NCBI GenBank assembly: GCA_934216615.1
Contig: CAKQCB010000001.1
Coordinates: forward strand, 124,001 to 188,000
DNA: 64,000 nt
Reading direction: 5' to 3'
Source: an uncultured Anaerolineae bacterium
GTDB taxonomy: Bacteria > Chloroflexota > Anaerolineae > Aggregatilineales > Phototrophicaceae
A program made the translations under genes and the position numbers. This document shows positions 1 through 8,929 of this stretch, piece after piece (the first letter of the stretch is position 1; each line of letters starts with the position of its first letter). The notes under the pieces are model-generated. The model was given only the letters and a program-made list of their open reading frames with translations. It searched no databases and was not told the DNA's origin.

Positions 1-404
1 GTCATGTCACAGACGACGTGCAACACATGACCGCCCCCAATGGCATACCCGGGGACGAGCGCGATCACCACTTTGGGAATACTGCGGATGATCTTTTGCA
101 GTTGCAAGACATTTAAGCGATGTACACCATCAGTGCCAACGTAGCCGGAATCCCCGCGCACACGTTGATCGCCACCGGAGCAGAAAGCATATTTGCCATC
201 TTTGGCGGGGCCGTTCCCTGTTAATAGGATGACGCCGACATCAGGGTCTTCCCAACAGTCGTTAAAGGCATCGATCATTTGATCAATTGTATCGGGACGG
301 AAAGCGTTACGAACTTCAGGGCGGTTGAAGGCAATACGCGCCATCCCTTCGCTTTTGTGGAAGGTGATGTCTGAATATGCCTTGACTTCTTTCCAATCTA
401 CCAT
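1..404 (-). CDS. menB: 1,4-dihydroxy-2-naphthoyl-CoA synthase, 3' part missing
   Basis: Partial gene running off the left edge; 134 codons are visible from the ATG at 404. MenB closes the ring of o-succinylbenzoyl-CoA to give 1,4-dihydroxy-2-naphthoyl-CoA in cytoplasmic menaquinone synthesis. The translation has crotonase-fold features: [13 protein letters not shown] near residue 25, the MenB-type [12 protein letters not shown] oxyanion segment, and [23 protein letters not shown] at 414-420 is a strong ribosome binding site and fixes the start. It is the last visible gene of a menF-menD-menB run on the minus strand, 46 bases after menD. The C-terminal half lies outside the window. Confidence 0.95.
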   Translation of the reverse strand, partial: MVDWKEVKAYSDITFHKSEGMARIAFNRPEVRNAFRPDTIDQMIDAFNDCWEDPDVGVILLTGNGPAKDGKYAFCSGGDQRVRGDSGYVGTDGVHRLNVLQLQKIIRSIPKVVIALVPGYAIGGGHVLHVVCDM

Positions 405-450
405 CGGTTTTTGCTCCTTATCACAGGGACTTGATAGGTGTCCCTAAAAT

Positions 451-2208
451 TCACGCAGGGAAAGTAACTTGTTGCCTGACCGTATCCGTCATGCGCTGAC
501 GTTCGATCAGGTCAGTATCAGACTGGGTTTTCACCTCAATCAATGCTGATTCTTTGTTTTGAACGGCGGTCTGTACCGCCTTTTGCACCGCTTCCAAACG
601 TTCAGCATCAGTATAACGGAAACCGAACTGTGCTGCGCTGTGCTCAAAGGTGAGGCCGTGTGGGGTTAAGAATAAATCTGTGAACGGCGGTTCAAATTGG
701 GCGATGGGCAACCGTCTGAAAATACCTCCGCCATCATTGTTGATGAGCAGAATAATCAGCGGGATTTGCAAACGTTGTGAAGCTAACAAGCCGTTTAAAT
801 CGTGATAAAACGCCAGATCACCTGTGATGAGCAGGGTAGGGTGATCTACACGCCCCGCCGCTACTCCAAATGCACACGAGAGAGTTCCATCAATTCCGCT
901 GGCGCCCCGATTACAGAACACTTGCCATGCTGTTTGTGCCGTACCCACAAACTGATCCAGATTGCGGATGGGTAAACTGCTGGCGATAAATATAGTGCTC
1001 TGCGCGGGCATGGATTGAATCGCGGTATGTACTGCTGAACCATCAAACACACTGGCAGTAATTTCTGCGTGGATGACTGTTTGCGTGTGCGCATCCAACG
1101 TTTGCCAGCGCGTCGCCCATGTGCTAGATGCGCGTTCGGGTAAACGCTCCGCCAACTGCTGACATGCTGAAACAGTATCTGCCCAAACCAGCGTATCTAA
1201 AAGATGATTAGGGTCGGGCCAGACGCCGGTATCAGTGAAGGCGATGCGCAGGGCATTCGCTTGTGAGGCGCAGAACGTATCCAAGGCTTGTGAAGTCGGT
1301 GGCGCGCCAAAGAAGATGATCAGGTCGATAGGGGGCATCTCGATTTTTGAGGTCAAGAACTGGTCATAACTACCAATGATCACCGCCTCATGCGGATTTT
1401 GCGCAAACCGAACCTCAGAAAGCGGGTCCGCTAGGATCGGATATCCTGCTTGTTTGGCTAATTTTTGAATCGCATCGGCAAAGCCATCATCGCGCTGGCG
1501 CGGGCCACAGATAATCAACCCGTGAGTGTGCGCCTCAATCAACGTGGTGAGCGTGTCGAGCTGGGCATCACTCAATTGGAGTGTGCCCCGTTGAATGTGC
1601 GTGAACGGCTTATGATCTGCGCGACCGCTGGGAATTTCGCGAACCTCGCTGGCAACTTCAATCGGTTCGAGTGGTTTTCTGAAAGGGAAATTTAAATGGA
1701 CAGGGCCACGCGGTAACCCATCCGCGATGTGATAGGCGCGGTTGGCTAACGTGCGTAAATTCCGTATCGCAAGTTCAGGCGGGTTGGCTTCGGGCAACGC
1801 TGCATCCACTGACCATAACACATGATCGCCAAATAACTTGACCTGGTCGATGGTCTGGTTGGCTCCACTTTCACGCAGTTCGTGCGGTCTGTCGGCTGTG
1901 ATGACCAACAGGGGCACATTGGAATAATGCGCTTCGATAACTGCGGGATAAAAATTGGCGGTCGCCGTCCCCGACGAACATAAAACCGCGACGGGTTTTT
2001 GGGTGCTTAAGGCGTGTCCTAAAGCGAAAAAGCCTGCGCCCCGCTCATCAATCACCGAATAAACGGTGATGTCGGCGTGCTGGCTGAAGGCGACAGCAAG
2101 CGGTGTAGACCGCGAGCCGGGCGCGATCACGACGGCGCGTAACCCGCTCTTTGCGAGTTCGTCCACGAAGATCGTGGCCCAATATACGTTACGATTCGGC
2201 GCTTGCAT
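451..2208 (-). CDS. menD: 2-succinyl-5-enolpyruvyl-6-hydroxy-3-cyclohexene-1-carboxylate synthase
   Basis: Thiamine-diphosphate enzyme joining isochorismate and 2-oxoglutarate (SEPHCHC formation) in menaquinone synthesis. The 585-residue length fits MenD. The N-terminal Pyr domain has APGSRSTPLAVA at 29-40 and the conserved catalytic Glu in DERGAGFFALG (Glu55). The C-terminal PP domain has ITGDLAFYHDLNGL followed by NNDGGGIFRRLP, which hold the ThDP diphosphate and metal. Its start lies inside the end of menF (overlap 2189-2208), implying translational coupling. Family assignment is secure. Confidence 0.96.
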   Translation of the reverse strand: MQAPNRNVYWATIFVDELAKSGLRAVVIAPGSRSTPLAVAFSQHADITVYSVIDERGAGFFALGHALSTQKPVAVLCSSGTATANFYPAVIEAHYSNVPLLVITADRPHELRESGANQTIDQVKLFGDHVLWSVDAALPEANPPELAIRNLRTLANRAYHIADGLPRGPVHLNFPFRKPLEPIEVASEVREIPSGRADHKPFTHIQRGTLQLSDAQLDTLTTLIEAHTHGLIICGPRQRDDGFADAIQKLAKQAGYPILADPLSEVRFAQNPHEAVIIGSYDQFLTSKIEMPPIDLIIFFGAPPTSQALDTFCASQANALRIAFTDTGVWPDPNHLLDTLVWADTVSACQQLAERLPERASSTWATRWQTLDAHTQTVIHAEITASVFDGSAVHTAIQSMPAQSTIFIASSLPIRNLDQFVGTAQTAWQVFCNRGASGIDGTLSCAFGVAAGRVDHPTLLITGDLAFYHDLNGLLASQRLQIPLIILLINNDGGGIFRRLPIAQFEPPFTDLFLTPHGLTFEHSAAQFGFRYTDAERLEAVQKAVQTAVQNKESALIEVKTQSDTDLIERQRMTDTVRQQVTFPA

Positions 2209-3589
2209 TTCGCGAAGCTCCTAAGGCTTGGTAGAGAGGGCGAAACTTCAAACTGGTTTCTTCCCATTCACGCTGTGCATCACTTTCTGGAACGATGCCC
2301 GCGCCCGCATACAGGCAGGCATTTTCATATACGCTGATTGCGGAACGGATGCCGACGGCGAAGATGCCATCTAAGTGCGAATCCACCCACCCCACAGGGG
2401 CGGCGTACCACCCGCGTGGGGTGACTTCTAAACGCTGGATGGCGTTTTGTGCCAGTGTGGGCGGGGTTCCCCCCATCGCAGGTGTTGGATGAAGTTGTTC
2501 GACCCAGCGTAAAACGCCTTCATTTTGATGCAGGGTCGCGTGAACCGGCGTATACAAATGCTGGATATTTTTAAGCGGAAGGATTTGGGGCGTGGAAGGG
2601 ATTTCCAGCGCTTCCACATGCGGGCTGATGCGTTCGCGCAGCGCCTCGACCACAAACGCATGCTCCATCCGTTCTTTCGGTGTGTTGAGCAAGGTTCTGG
2701 CTTGCGCGGCATCTTCGATAGGCGAAGCGCCCCGTTTGCGCGAACCAGCCAATGCCATCGTGATCAGGTCACGTTCGCGGGTTTCAACCAACAATTCAGG
2801 GGTTGCGCCAAAAAAACTGTGATTCGGGATCGGCTCGATTAAGAACCGATAACAATCGAAGTAATCGCGCTCAAGCGCGCTCAACCCTACCAAAGGGTCT
2901 ACATTCCAATCAAATTGCAGATTGAGCGTGCGCGACAGTACAACTTTTTCGAGCGGGCTGGTTGTCATATCCACTTGTGCCGCGCTGATCATGTCTGTCC
3001 ATGCTTCTTGACTGACAGGAAACTGTTCATCGGTTAAAACCGATTGATCGTAGGTCTTGCGCCCTAAGCGCGTTTTAAGATGTTCGTAGAGCGCGTAATA
3101 TTCACGTTCGAGAGAGAACTTTGTTTCGCTCACTGCTTGTTCGATAGGGATGATGTCGCAAACAGTCAACCACGCTTGATCATCTGTACGGGTGAGCATG
3201 AATTTTGGCAGGACAAAATGGGCAGGTTCAAACCCGCTCCAAATCCCTCTGAGTTGGTCTAAGGGGAAGAAAGAAAATCCACCAAAAAGGCGTGGGCTGG
3301 TTTCAAAAGGCGCGTCTTGCACCCCCTCAAACTGCTGAAACAGCGCTTGGATATCGCGGTGAATCTGCCGAAAGCGGTCTGTGCCTTTGGCGCTCAACGT
3401 GATGACAGCGCCAAACCCCGCATACGCGAACGGGTAGTGATGGTTTTGCCAAAAGACCCGTTCTTGTCCCTGCCCATAATTCAAAAACTCGATCAAGTCG
3501 GCTTTGGGGAAGGGGCGTGTGATGCTGACTAAACGTTTGTTTTGCAACGTATTCACGGGAAACTCTTGGGTGAAGTCTCGGTTAACCAT
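2189..3589 (-). CDS. menF: isochorismate synthase (menaquinone branch)
   Basis: Converts chorismate to isochorismate, the committed step to menaquinone. The 466-residue protein has the chorismate-binding fold with EKVVLSR (general-base Lys), FFGATPELLVE, ALAGSRKRG, HPTPAMGG and RGWYAAPVGW in the expected order. DhbC/EntC-type isochorismate synthases share these motifs, but the adjacent menD and menB point to the menaquinone role. The start codon overlaps the TetR stop (TAATG at 3587-3591), so menF is probably translated by coupling to the regulator gene. Confidence 0.94.
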   Translation of the reverse strand: MVNRDFTQEFPVNTLQNKRLVSITRPFPKADLIEFLNYGQGQERVFWQNHHYPFAYAGFGAVITLSAKGTDRFRQIHRDIQALFQQFEGVQDAPFETSPRLFGGFSFFPLDQLRGIWSGFEPAHFVLPKFMLTRTDDQAWLTVCDIIPIEQAVSETKFSLEREYYALYEHLKTRLGRKTYDQSVLTDEQFPVSQEAWTDMISAAQVDMTTSPLEKVVLSRTLNLQFDWNVDPLVGLSALERDYFDCYRFLIEPIPNHSFFGATPELLVETRERDLITMALAGSRKRGASPIEDAAQARTLLNTPKERMEHAFVVEALRERISPHVEALEIPSTPQILPLKNIQHLYTPVHATLHQNEGVLRWVEQLHPTPAMGGTPPTLAQNAIQRLEVTPRGWYAAPVGWVDSHLDGIFAVGIRSAISVYENACLYAGAGIVPESDAQREWEETSLKFRPLYQALGASRNASAES

Positions 3590-4215
3590 TACTTTTTGGG
3601 CGCCGTTTCAATAAACCCGACACTGCGTAATAACATTGGGCGTAAGGTGGCAAGGATGCGTTCAGGGTTCGGTTCCCCTTGGTACACCCATTGAATCACG
3701 GTTTCATAGATGGCGCCCATCCACGCATAAGCGACGACTTCGGTATCAATGGGGGGAATGTCACCGACTTCGACAGCTTGATCTAAATACGTTTTGATCA
3801 GCGCTGTAAAACGATGATTGACTTCAAGCCGTTTTTCTTCAAAGACGGTGCCTAGTCCTACGGCTTGCACTAATAATATTTTGGCGAGTTTATGATATTT
3901 ACCAAAGGTGCTCAAACATGCTACCAACGCAGCGTTAACCCGTTGAATCCCTTTGTCTTCTTTTTCAATCGCTTCGATGATGCGCCGTTCGAGAAGATTG
4001 GCGAATTTATCAACAAGGGCGAGAAATAACTTTTGTTTGTTCGGGAAGTGAAAGTAAACAGACCCTTTGGACGTGCTGGAATGTTCTACAATTTCGTCCA
4101 CGTTCGAATCATGATAGCCTTTAGAGGAAAAGACATCTAAGGCGGCGTCTAAAATTCGCCCGCGTGTGGCTTCGGGGTCGCGCTTATCAGGTTTGGTTTG
4201 GGGATCGTTCGTCAT
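3589..4215 (-). CDS. TetR/AcrR family transcriptional regulator
   Basis: 208 residues. The N-terminal helix-turn-helix is typical of TetR: GRILDAALDVFSSKGY at about 19-34, followed by TSKGSVYFHFPNKQKLF. The C-terminal ligand-binding half is not specific enough to name an inducer. The gene is first in a menF-menD-menB run (TAATG overlap with menF). A palindrome of the kind TetR proteins bind lies 20 bases upstream of its start, between it and divergent menH. I infer autoregulation and control of menaquinone genes; the ligand is unknown. FadR/AcrR-like fatty-acid or acyl-CoA sensing is possible but unproved. Confidence 0.88.
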   Translation of the reverse strand: MTNDPQTKPDKRDPEATRGRILDAALDVFSSKGYHDSNVDEIVEHSSTSKGSVYFHFPNKQKLFLALVDKFANLLERRIIEAIEKEDKGIQRVNAALVACLSTFGKYHKLAKILLVQAVGLGTVFEEKRLEVNHRFTALIKTYLDQAVEVGDIPPIDTEVVAYAWMGAIYETVIQWVYQGEPNPERILATLRPMLLRSVGFIETAPKK

Positions 4216-4234
4216 ATTCGTTATCTTTTAAACC

Positions 4235-4246
4235 GACTGGTCAGTC
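4235..4246. promoter_or_regulatory. putative TetR operator between tetR and menH
   Basis: GACTGGTCAGTC is a perfect 5-bp inverted repeat (GACTG/CAGTC) around GT, typical of TetR/AcrR-class operators. It lies 20 bases upstream of the tetR ATG and overlaps the region just before a TTGACA (4249-4254) directed toward menH. A repressor bound here could control both directions. Confidence 0.6.
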
Positions 4247-4309
4247 TATTGACAGTGTATCACAATTTTGATCGGGTTTAAAAGGTTTTTTGGCGTAAAA
4301 AGGATTTTT

Positions 4310-5146
4310 ATGCAAATTCTACAAACGCATATTATGCCTGTCGATGAGGTGAAACTTCATGTCGTGACGTGGGGTAAGCCAAGCGCACCGCCCCTTGTTT
4401 TATTGCATGGGTTTACGGGGAATGCGTTTTCTTGGCGCGCCCTTGCTGAACCTTTAAGCCGTGCCTATTATGTGATCGCGTTTGATTTGATCGGGCATGG
4501 GAAAAGTGATTCTCCAAATGATGTGACAAAATATTCGATGCCGAATGTCGCTCAACAGGTCATGACTGTTTTAGGACAGTTCACCGCTCAGCCTGCGCAT
4601 TGGATTGGTTATTCGATGGGAGGGCGTCTGGCGTTGTACTGCGCGGTGCATCATCCGCGTGTGATAAGGTCGTTGACTTTAGAGAGCGCGTCCCCCGGGT
4701 TAGAAACCGATGCAGAACAGCAGGCGCGTCGCCAAGCGGATGCCAAGCTGGCGGAGCGGATTCTTGAAAAGGGCATCGTCGCGTTTGTGGATGAATGGGA
4801 ACGTCTGCCGTTATTCACCACTCAACAACATTTGTCGAGCGAAATCATACAGCAAGTGCGCCAAAGTCGTTTGATGAATCATCCCCTTGGGCTGGCGAAC
4901 AGTTTGAAGGGCATGGGAACAGGTTCACAACCGTCTCTGTGGTCTGAACTCACGAACCTGAAGATGCCCGTCTGTTTGATCACAGGGGCGCTGGATATCA
5001 AATTTTGTGAGATTGCGGAGAAAATGCAACATGCCATCCCACAGCAAGAATGGCATGTCGTACAAGGGGCGGGGCATACGGTGCATTTAGAAGCGTTCAC
5101 CCCTTATCTTGAAAATGTCGAACTATTTTTAGCGCGTCATAGTTAG
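4310..5146 (+). CDS. menH: 2-succinyl-6-hydroxy-2,4-cyclohexadiene-1-carboxylate synthase (alpha/beta hydrolase)
   Basis: MenH eliminates pyruvate from the MenD product. The 278-residue alpha/beta hydrolase shows LLHGFTGNAFSW, DLIGHGKSD, the nucleophile elbow GYSMGGRLALY (Ser102) and GAGHTVHLEAF with the catalytic His (about 256). GYSMGGR and GHTVHLE are more like MenH than a generic hydrolase. I chose the ATG at 4310, preceded by AAAAAGGA; an in-frame upstream extension to 4268 lacks a binding site and adds basic residues not expected in the family. It is transcribed divergently from tetR-menFDB and ends 4 bases into the convergent neighbour. Confidence 0.88.
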   Translation: MQILQTHIMPVDEVKLHVVTWGKPSAPPLVLLHGFTGNAFSWRALAEPLSRAYYVIAFDLIGHGKSDSPNDVTKYSMPNVAQQVMTVLGQFTAQPAHWIGYSMGGRLALYCAVHHPRVIRSLTLESASPGLETDAEQQARRQADAKLAERILEKGIVAFVDEWERLPLFTTQQHLSSEIIQQVRQSRLMNHPLGLANSLKGMGTGSQPSLWSELTNLKMPVCLITGALDIKFCEIAEKMQHAIPQQEWHVVQGAGHTVHLEAFTPYLENVELFLARHS

Positions 5147-5892
5147 GTGATCGGCTCGTTGCGTTTTGCCCATGCCGTCTCAAACCATTCTTCGATCAGG
5201 TATTCAGGATAGCCGATCTTCCGTAACGATTCGATACATTCCTCATGCGAAGCGCCTTGCTGGAACCAAAAGGGGACCCGTTTCATCATGGTTTCGACTC
5301 GTTCGCGTGGGGTGATAATCCACGTATCCGCCGGAACCATACCAAAGGTGAGGGTTTCCATTTCAAACTGGGTCGTCTTGCTCTTACGGTACGGCGCGAT
5401 CAAGACTGTATCCCGCGCCCCATAGGCAGGGGACATCAAGACACTGCGTACAAATTTGACCGTTCGGCCTAAGTCCGCCATATCTTCAACGATGCCGACG
5501 ACATGCCCGCGCACATCAATCGAGAGGGGTTGAACGACTTCAGGTTCAGGTAAAGGTTGACCCGGCCCTGCATAAAAACGAACGCCAAACGTACCAAACT
5601 CCACATGAGGCAACCCTTCAGTGACCCCATAGGTGACATAATCGTGCAAGAGAACGCCGGGGAGCAGCGCGCCCATCGTGATCATCACCATTTTGGTCAT
5701 TTGGCGACCGGTGTCTTTATGAGTATGTTGATAATGAAAAACATCTTTTGCGAGCGAAGAAACCATCATGTGTTGAGCGTAATCTGGAATATACAAAAAA
5801 TCGAGCGTATCATACGCTATGCTGACGCCAACAGGGTTTCTCCAATAATTTGCATCTTTAAATTCAATTTCGGTGTAGCTATTTTGTGACAT
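5143..5892 (-). CDS. phosphoribosyltransferase-like protein
   Basis: Probable type I phosphoribosyltransferase-fold protein of 249 residues, starting at MSQNSYTEIEF. The segment VVGIVEDMADLGRTVKFV resembles the PRPP-binding loop (usually an acidic pair followed by T-G-x-T), here with an E-D pair and LGRT. It is preceded by a hydrophobic strand region (MVMITMGALLPGVLLHDY). The substrate cannot be assigned; the length and C-terminal region do not match HPRT, APRT or OPRT well. The start at 5892 is preferred over 5988 because the upstream codons look non-conserved and cysteine-rich. The stop overlaps that of menH by 4 bases, convergently. Confidence 0.6.
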   Translation of the reverse strand: MSQNSYTEIEFKDANYWRNPVGVSIAYDTLDFLYIPDYAQHMMVSSLAKDVFHYQHTHKDTGRQMTKMVMITMGALLPGVLLHDYVTYGVTEGLPHVEFGTFGVRFYAGPGQPLPEPEVVQPLSIDVRGHVVGIVEDMADLGRTVKFVRSVLMSPAYGARDTVLIAPYRKSKTTQFEMETLTFGMVPADTWIITPRERVETMMKRVPFWFQQGASHEECIESLRKIGYPEYLIEEWFETAWAKRNEPIT

Positions 5893-6016
5893 TAGGGCTG
5901 AGGCTCTTTTTATAGGGATGATATCCCATCCATTAACCAGCTGATTTTGGAGACAAGGGCAGAGTTTTACAAGAGGTAATCTGCACAAAACCCGCGAAAA
6001 ATCGCTTTTAAAAGCC

Positions 6017-6022
6017 TATAAT
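6017..6022 (+). promoter_or_regulatory. candidate -10 element for the aldolase operon
   Basis: TATAAT lies 42 bases upstream of the aldolase ATG. No good -35 hexamer is visible at the usual spacing, so this is tentative. Confidence 0.35.
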
Positions 6023-6063
6023 CGGCTTACTTTTTAGTCATATCACTTTATGAGGAATTGAGT

Positions 6064-6765
6064 ATGTCTGTGCAACAATTTGATCTCGAAGCGCTTCAAA
6101 GAGACCCTGTCATTATTTCAACCCGCGAGCAAATTGTTGAGGCCGGGGCTATTTTATTTCAACGTAATTTGACCGATCTTGGCGGTGGCAATATCAGCGT
6201 GCGCGTGGGTGACGTGATTTTGATGACGCCATCGTATGCGGGGGCGCGTCATCATTGGAAATTGAAGCCCGAAAATATCCTCATCTGTAGTGAAGCGGGT
6301 GAAGTTTTAGCAGGGGATGGGGTGATCTCTCGCGAAGCGGAAGCGCATCTGCGTTTACAGAATGAATTCCGCGACTATGGTAGCGCGATGGTGCACTGTC
6401 ATGCACGTAATGTGATGGTCTTTGCGGCGTTAGCCAAATCCATGCCGATGGTCTTAGAAGCGACCCTGAAATTTGGCGACGCGCCGATCACAGAATACGC
6501 GCCTTCTCATAACTCGAACCTGTCAGAATATGTGTACCAAGCCATGAAAGGCCGTGAAAGCATGATGCAGAAACATGCCGCTTGTGTAATTATGCCGTGG
6601 CATGGGCTGTTCTGCTTTGGTAAAGACCTTGATTTGGTGTTAGATGCCGCTGAACGCATGGACACCAACGCCTACTGTTTATTGATGGCGGGCGCGGCGG
6701 GCATGTCTGCCGAGATGGAAAGTGCGCGTCAAAACTTGGTGACCAGCATCAGCAAGTACAAATAA
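6064..6765 (+). CDS. class II aldolase/adducin family protein (fuculose-phosphate aldolase-like)
   Basis: Zinc-dependent class II aldolase fold, 233 residues. Visible features are DLGGGNISVRV, the general-acid Glu region SREAEAHL, two zinc His in MVHCHARNVMVFA (about 111 and 113) and the third in MPWHGLFCFG. The likely reaction is cleavage of a sugar-1-phosphate to DHAP and an aldehyde, but related epimerases share this fold and the substrate is not visible. ATG 6064 is chosen because GAGGA at 6052-6056 is well spaced; a TTG at 6058 is less likely. A PfkB kinase follows 4 bases later, suggesting a sugar kinase-aldolase pathway. Confidence 0.82.
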   Translation: MSVQQFDLEALQRDPVIISTREQIVEAGAILFQRNLTDLGGGNISVRVGDVILMTPSYAGARHHWKLKPENILICSEAGEVLAGDGVISREAEAHLRLQNEFRDYGSAMVHCHARNVMVFAALAKSMPMVLEATLKFGDAPITEYAPSHNSNLSEYVYQAMKGRESMMQKHAACVIMPWHGLFCFGKDLDLVLDAAERMDTNAYCLLMAGAAGMSAEMESARQNLVTSISKYK

Positions 6766-6769
6766 AACC

Positions 6770-7702
6770 GTGATCCTCACACTCACAGCCAACACGACGA
6801 TTGACCTCACCGTAGTGATCCCAACCTATGCAGTCGGGAAGACCACTCGCGCCAGCGAAACGATTCAAAGCATGGGGGGGAAACCTACGGATGCTTCATG
6901 GATTTTAGGCGAACTTGGGTTTACAAGTCGCGCTTTAGGGTTCACGGCGGGGGCGATGGGCCAGAAGGTTAAAGCGCTGTTACAAGCGCGCGGGGCGATT
7001 CCCGACTTCATCGAAGTGGAAGGCGATACCCGCACCAACATCATCATTGTTGCCGAAGACCAACCCGCCCAAACGACGATCACGACCTCTACCTTGCTGG
7101 TGAGTGAAGATCATATTGCCCAGTTGAAAGCCAAGTTTTTGGAGTGGCTTCCGCACATGTCTTGTTTGGTGATTGGTGGAACGCTACCCAGAGGCATGAA
7201 GGCCGAGTTTTATACCGAGTTGATCGGCTGGGCGCGGGCGCAAAATGTCCCCACTATTTTTGATGCCGCCGAAGCGAATTTGCGTGCTGGCTTAGAGGCG
7301 CGCCCACTTTACATCAAGCCGAACCAAGATGAGCTGGCGCAGTTGGTTGGGCATGAGATCACTACACTGGATGTAGCCTACCAAGCAGGCCGTGATATCT
7401 TAGAAAATTACGGCACACAAGTCATCATCACGTTGGGAAAGGATGGCGCGCTGGCCGTATTGAAAGACCGCGCCTATCGTATTCCGCCGTTGCCGATCCA
7501 AGCCGTGAGCGCTTCGGGGGCAGGGGATGGCATGCTGGCGGGGATTGCCGCGTCAATTGATCAAAACCTGCCGATTGAAGACGGTCTACGTTTAGGCACC
7601 GCCACCGCTTCAGCGGTATGTCTCATGTTAGGCACTGCGGATTGTCGCCGTGAAGATGTGGAGCGGTTGCTTCCGCTGGTTGAACTGATCCCGTATCCAT
7701 GA
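6770..7702 (+). CDS. PfkB-family sugar-phosphate kinase (1-phosphofructokinase-like)
   Basis: 310-residue ribokinase-fold kinase starting at GTG 6770. The N-terminus (LTANTTIDLTVV) and IQSMGGKPTDASW match the hexose-phosphate kinase subgroup (FruK/LacC type). The C-terminal SASGAGDGMLAGI holds the anion hole and the catalytic Asp (GAGD). Substrate could be fructose-1-phosphate, tagatose-6-phosphate or another sugar phosphate. It sits between the aldolase (4-base gap) and an unknown gene that overlaps its stop (ATGA at 7699-7702), a tight three-gene operon. Confidence 0.82.
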   Translation: MILTLTANTTIDLTVVIPTYAVGKTTRASETIQSMGGKPTDASWILGELGFTSRALGFTAGAMGQKVKALLQARGAIPDFIEVEGDTRTNIIIVAEDQPAQTTITTSTLLVSEDHIAQLKAKFLEWLPHMSCLVIGGTLPRGMKAEFYTELIGWARAQNVPTIFDAAEANLRAGLEARPLYIKPNQDELAQLVGHEITTLDVAYQAGRDILENYGTQVIITLGKDGALAVLKDRAYRIPPLPIQAVSASGAGDGMLAGIAASIDQNLPIEDGLRLGTATASAVCLMLGTADCRREDVERLLPLVELIPYP

Positions 7703-8838
7703 TCGAAGTGCTCGAAAACCCTGAAAAAATCGCGAGTGCCTTTAAGGGCACTCGCTTGCTGAATTGTGAATTTTTGTTTGCTTCACGCCCACACACGCCT
7801 CAACGTGGGGCGATTTTTGATCTGACGTTTCATTCGCGTCAACAACAATTGACTGCGCAAGACGGGGTTTTGCTCATCGCCACCGATCAAGCTTCGATTG
7901 ATTCGGTGACGCCGTTGCTGGAGCGTTATTCGCAAGTACGCCAAATCGCCTGTATCACCAACCCCACCGTGAGCGATGAACAACCTCAAACCCCGTTTGA
8001 ATTGGTGTGGGACATGCCTGCCCAGTGGCGAAAGATGCGTTGTTCGGATCGTTGGGCGCGCTTGCTGTATGCGTTTGAAGTCGGTAAATATCTGCATCAA
8101 CAGGGGGATGTGGGCTGGCTGGTTTTCCCTGCGTGGGATGCTCGCTGGGGGGATCAACTTTTACCTCTGCTCATGGCGTACAGTCACCAGTGTGCTTTAC
8201 AAAGCATCCCCGCCGCTGTAAGTCCGTATTCGGCATTCCAAGACACCAAGCCGCTCAACCTGCATAAATCACGCTTAGGGGCCAACCTCTATAACTTGAT
8301 CTTCGCGCGCGATAGGACGTTTCGAGAGGGCCTCAAAACAGGTGATATACAAGGGTTTTGGGGAAAGATGGGTTTGATTCCGTATGCGCTGTGTGAGTTT
8401 TTACTTCAACATGTCGATACCGACGAATGGGAAGATGACCTTGAAATCGACCGCGCTTTAACGGCGGGTGGCTGGGCTTCGCGTGGTCTCTGGATAGCGG
8501 ATGAGCGTCAATACCGTCATGTTTTGCCTATCTTTCATCTCGATGATGTGTATCAAATCGTGACCCGTCACCTCCATTATTCTCTACGCTTGGCGACACA
8601 GGGAAAGAACCGCAGTCATTTGTTGGACGTGCCCGACCGTATGGCACGAAGGCGAACCCGTTGGAGTCGTTTACAAGCGCGCATTGTCCCAACTGCGCAA
8701 ACCATCCTCGCCACCGCTGATGAAACCCTGATGACGCGGGTGAAACATGATGGCGCTTCTTGGGTGGATTGGGGCGCGTATCGTTATGTGACCCGTCCTA
8801 GCGTGCCACAAGTCGAAGTCTGGAAGCGCAGCCGATAG
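7699..8838 (+). CDS. hypothetical protein of a sugar kinase/aldolase operon
   Basis: 379 residues; I do not recognise the family. It is soluble, without a signal peptide or membrane segments, and rich in Trp and Arg. The segment HSRQQQLTAQDGVLLIATDQASIDSVTPLL resembles a Rossmann-like strand-helix start but lacks a glycine motif. The C-terminal third has many basic residues (PDRMARRRTRWSRLQ). The start ATG overlaps the kinase stop, so it is almost surely co-translated with the aldolase and kinase and may act in the same pathway. Confidence 0.75.
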   Translation: MIEVLENPEKIASAFKGTRLLNCEFLFASRPHTPQRGAIFDLTFHSRQQQLTAQDGVLLIATDQASIDSVTPLLERYSQVRQIACITNPTVSDEQPQTPFELVWDMPAQWRKMRCSDRWARLLYAFEVGKYLHQQGDVGWLVFPAWDARWGDQLLPLLMAYSHQCALQSIPAAVSPYSAFQDTKPLNLHKSRLGANLYNLIFARDRTFREGLKTGDIQGFWGKMGLIPYALCEFLLQHVDTDEWEDDLEIDRALTAGGWASRGLWIADERQYRHVLPIFHLDDVYQIVTRHLHYSLRLATQGKNRSHLLDVPDRMARRRTRWSRLQARIVPTAQTILATADETLMTRVKHDGASWVDWGAYRYVTRPSVPQVEVWKRSR

Positions 8839-8887
8839 AAGAAATAGAGCTGTAACGTAAATTCGTACTGCCCTCAAGGGTAGAGGG

Positions 8888-8896
8888 TGGTATAAT
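8888..8896 (+). promoter_or_regulatory. extended -10 promoter of efp
   Basis: TGGTATAAT matches the extended -10 consensus TGnTATAAT and lies 34 bases upstream of the efp start. No strong -35 hexamer is at 17 bases, which extended -10 promoters tolerate. Confidence 0.6.
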
Positions 8897-8929
8897 GAGC
8901 GCCATTCATAGCAAATTGAAGGAAAAACA

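Noticed and set aside
2525..2842. 105-codon plus-strand ORF inside menF
   Set aside because: It lies wholly antisense to a well-supported gene, with no recognisable domain or ribosome binding site.
4268..4310. Upstream start for menH at 4268
   Set aside because: The extra 14 residues are basic, not family-like, and the ATG at 4310 has the better ribosome binding site.
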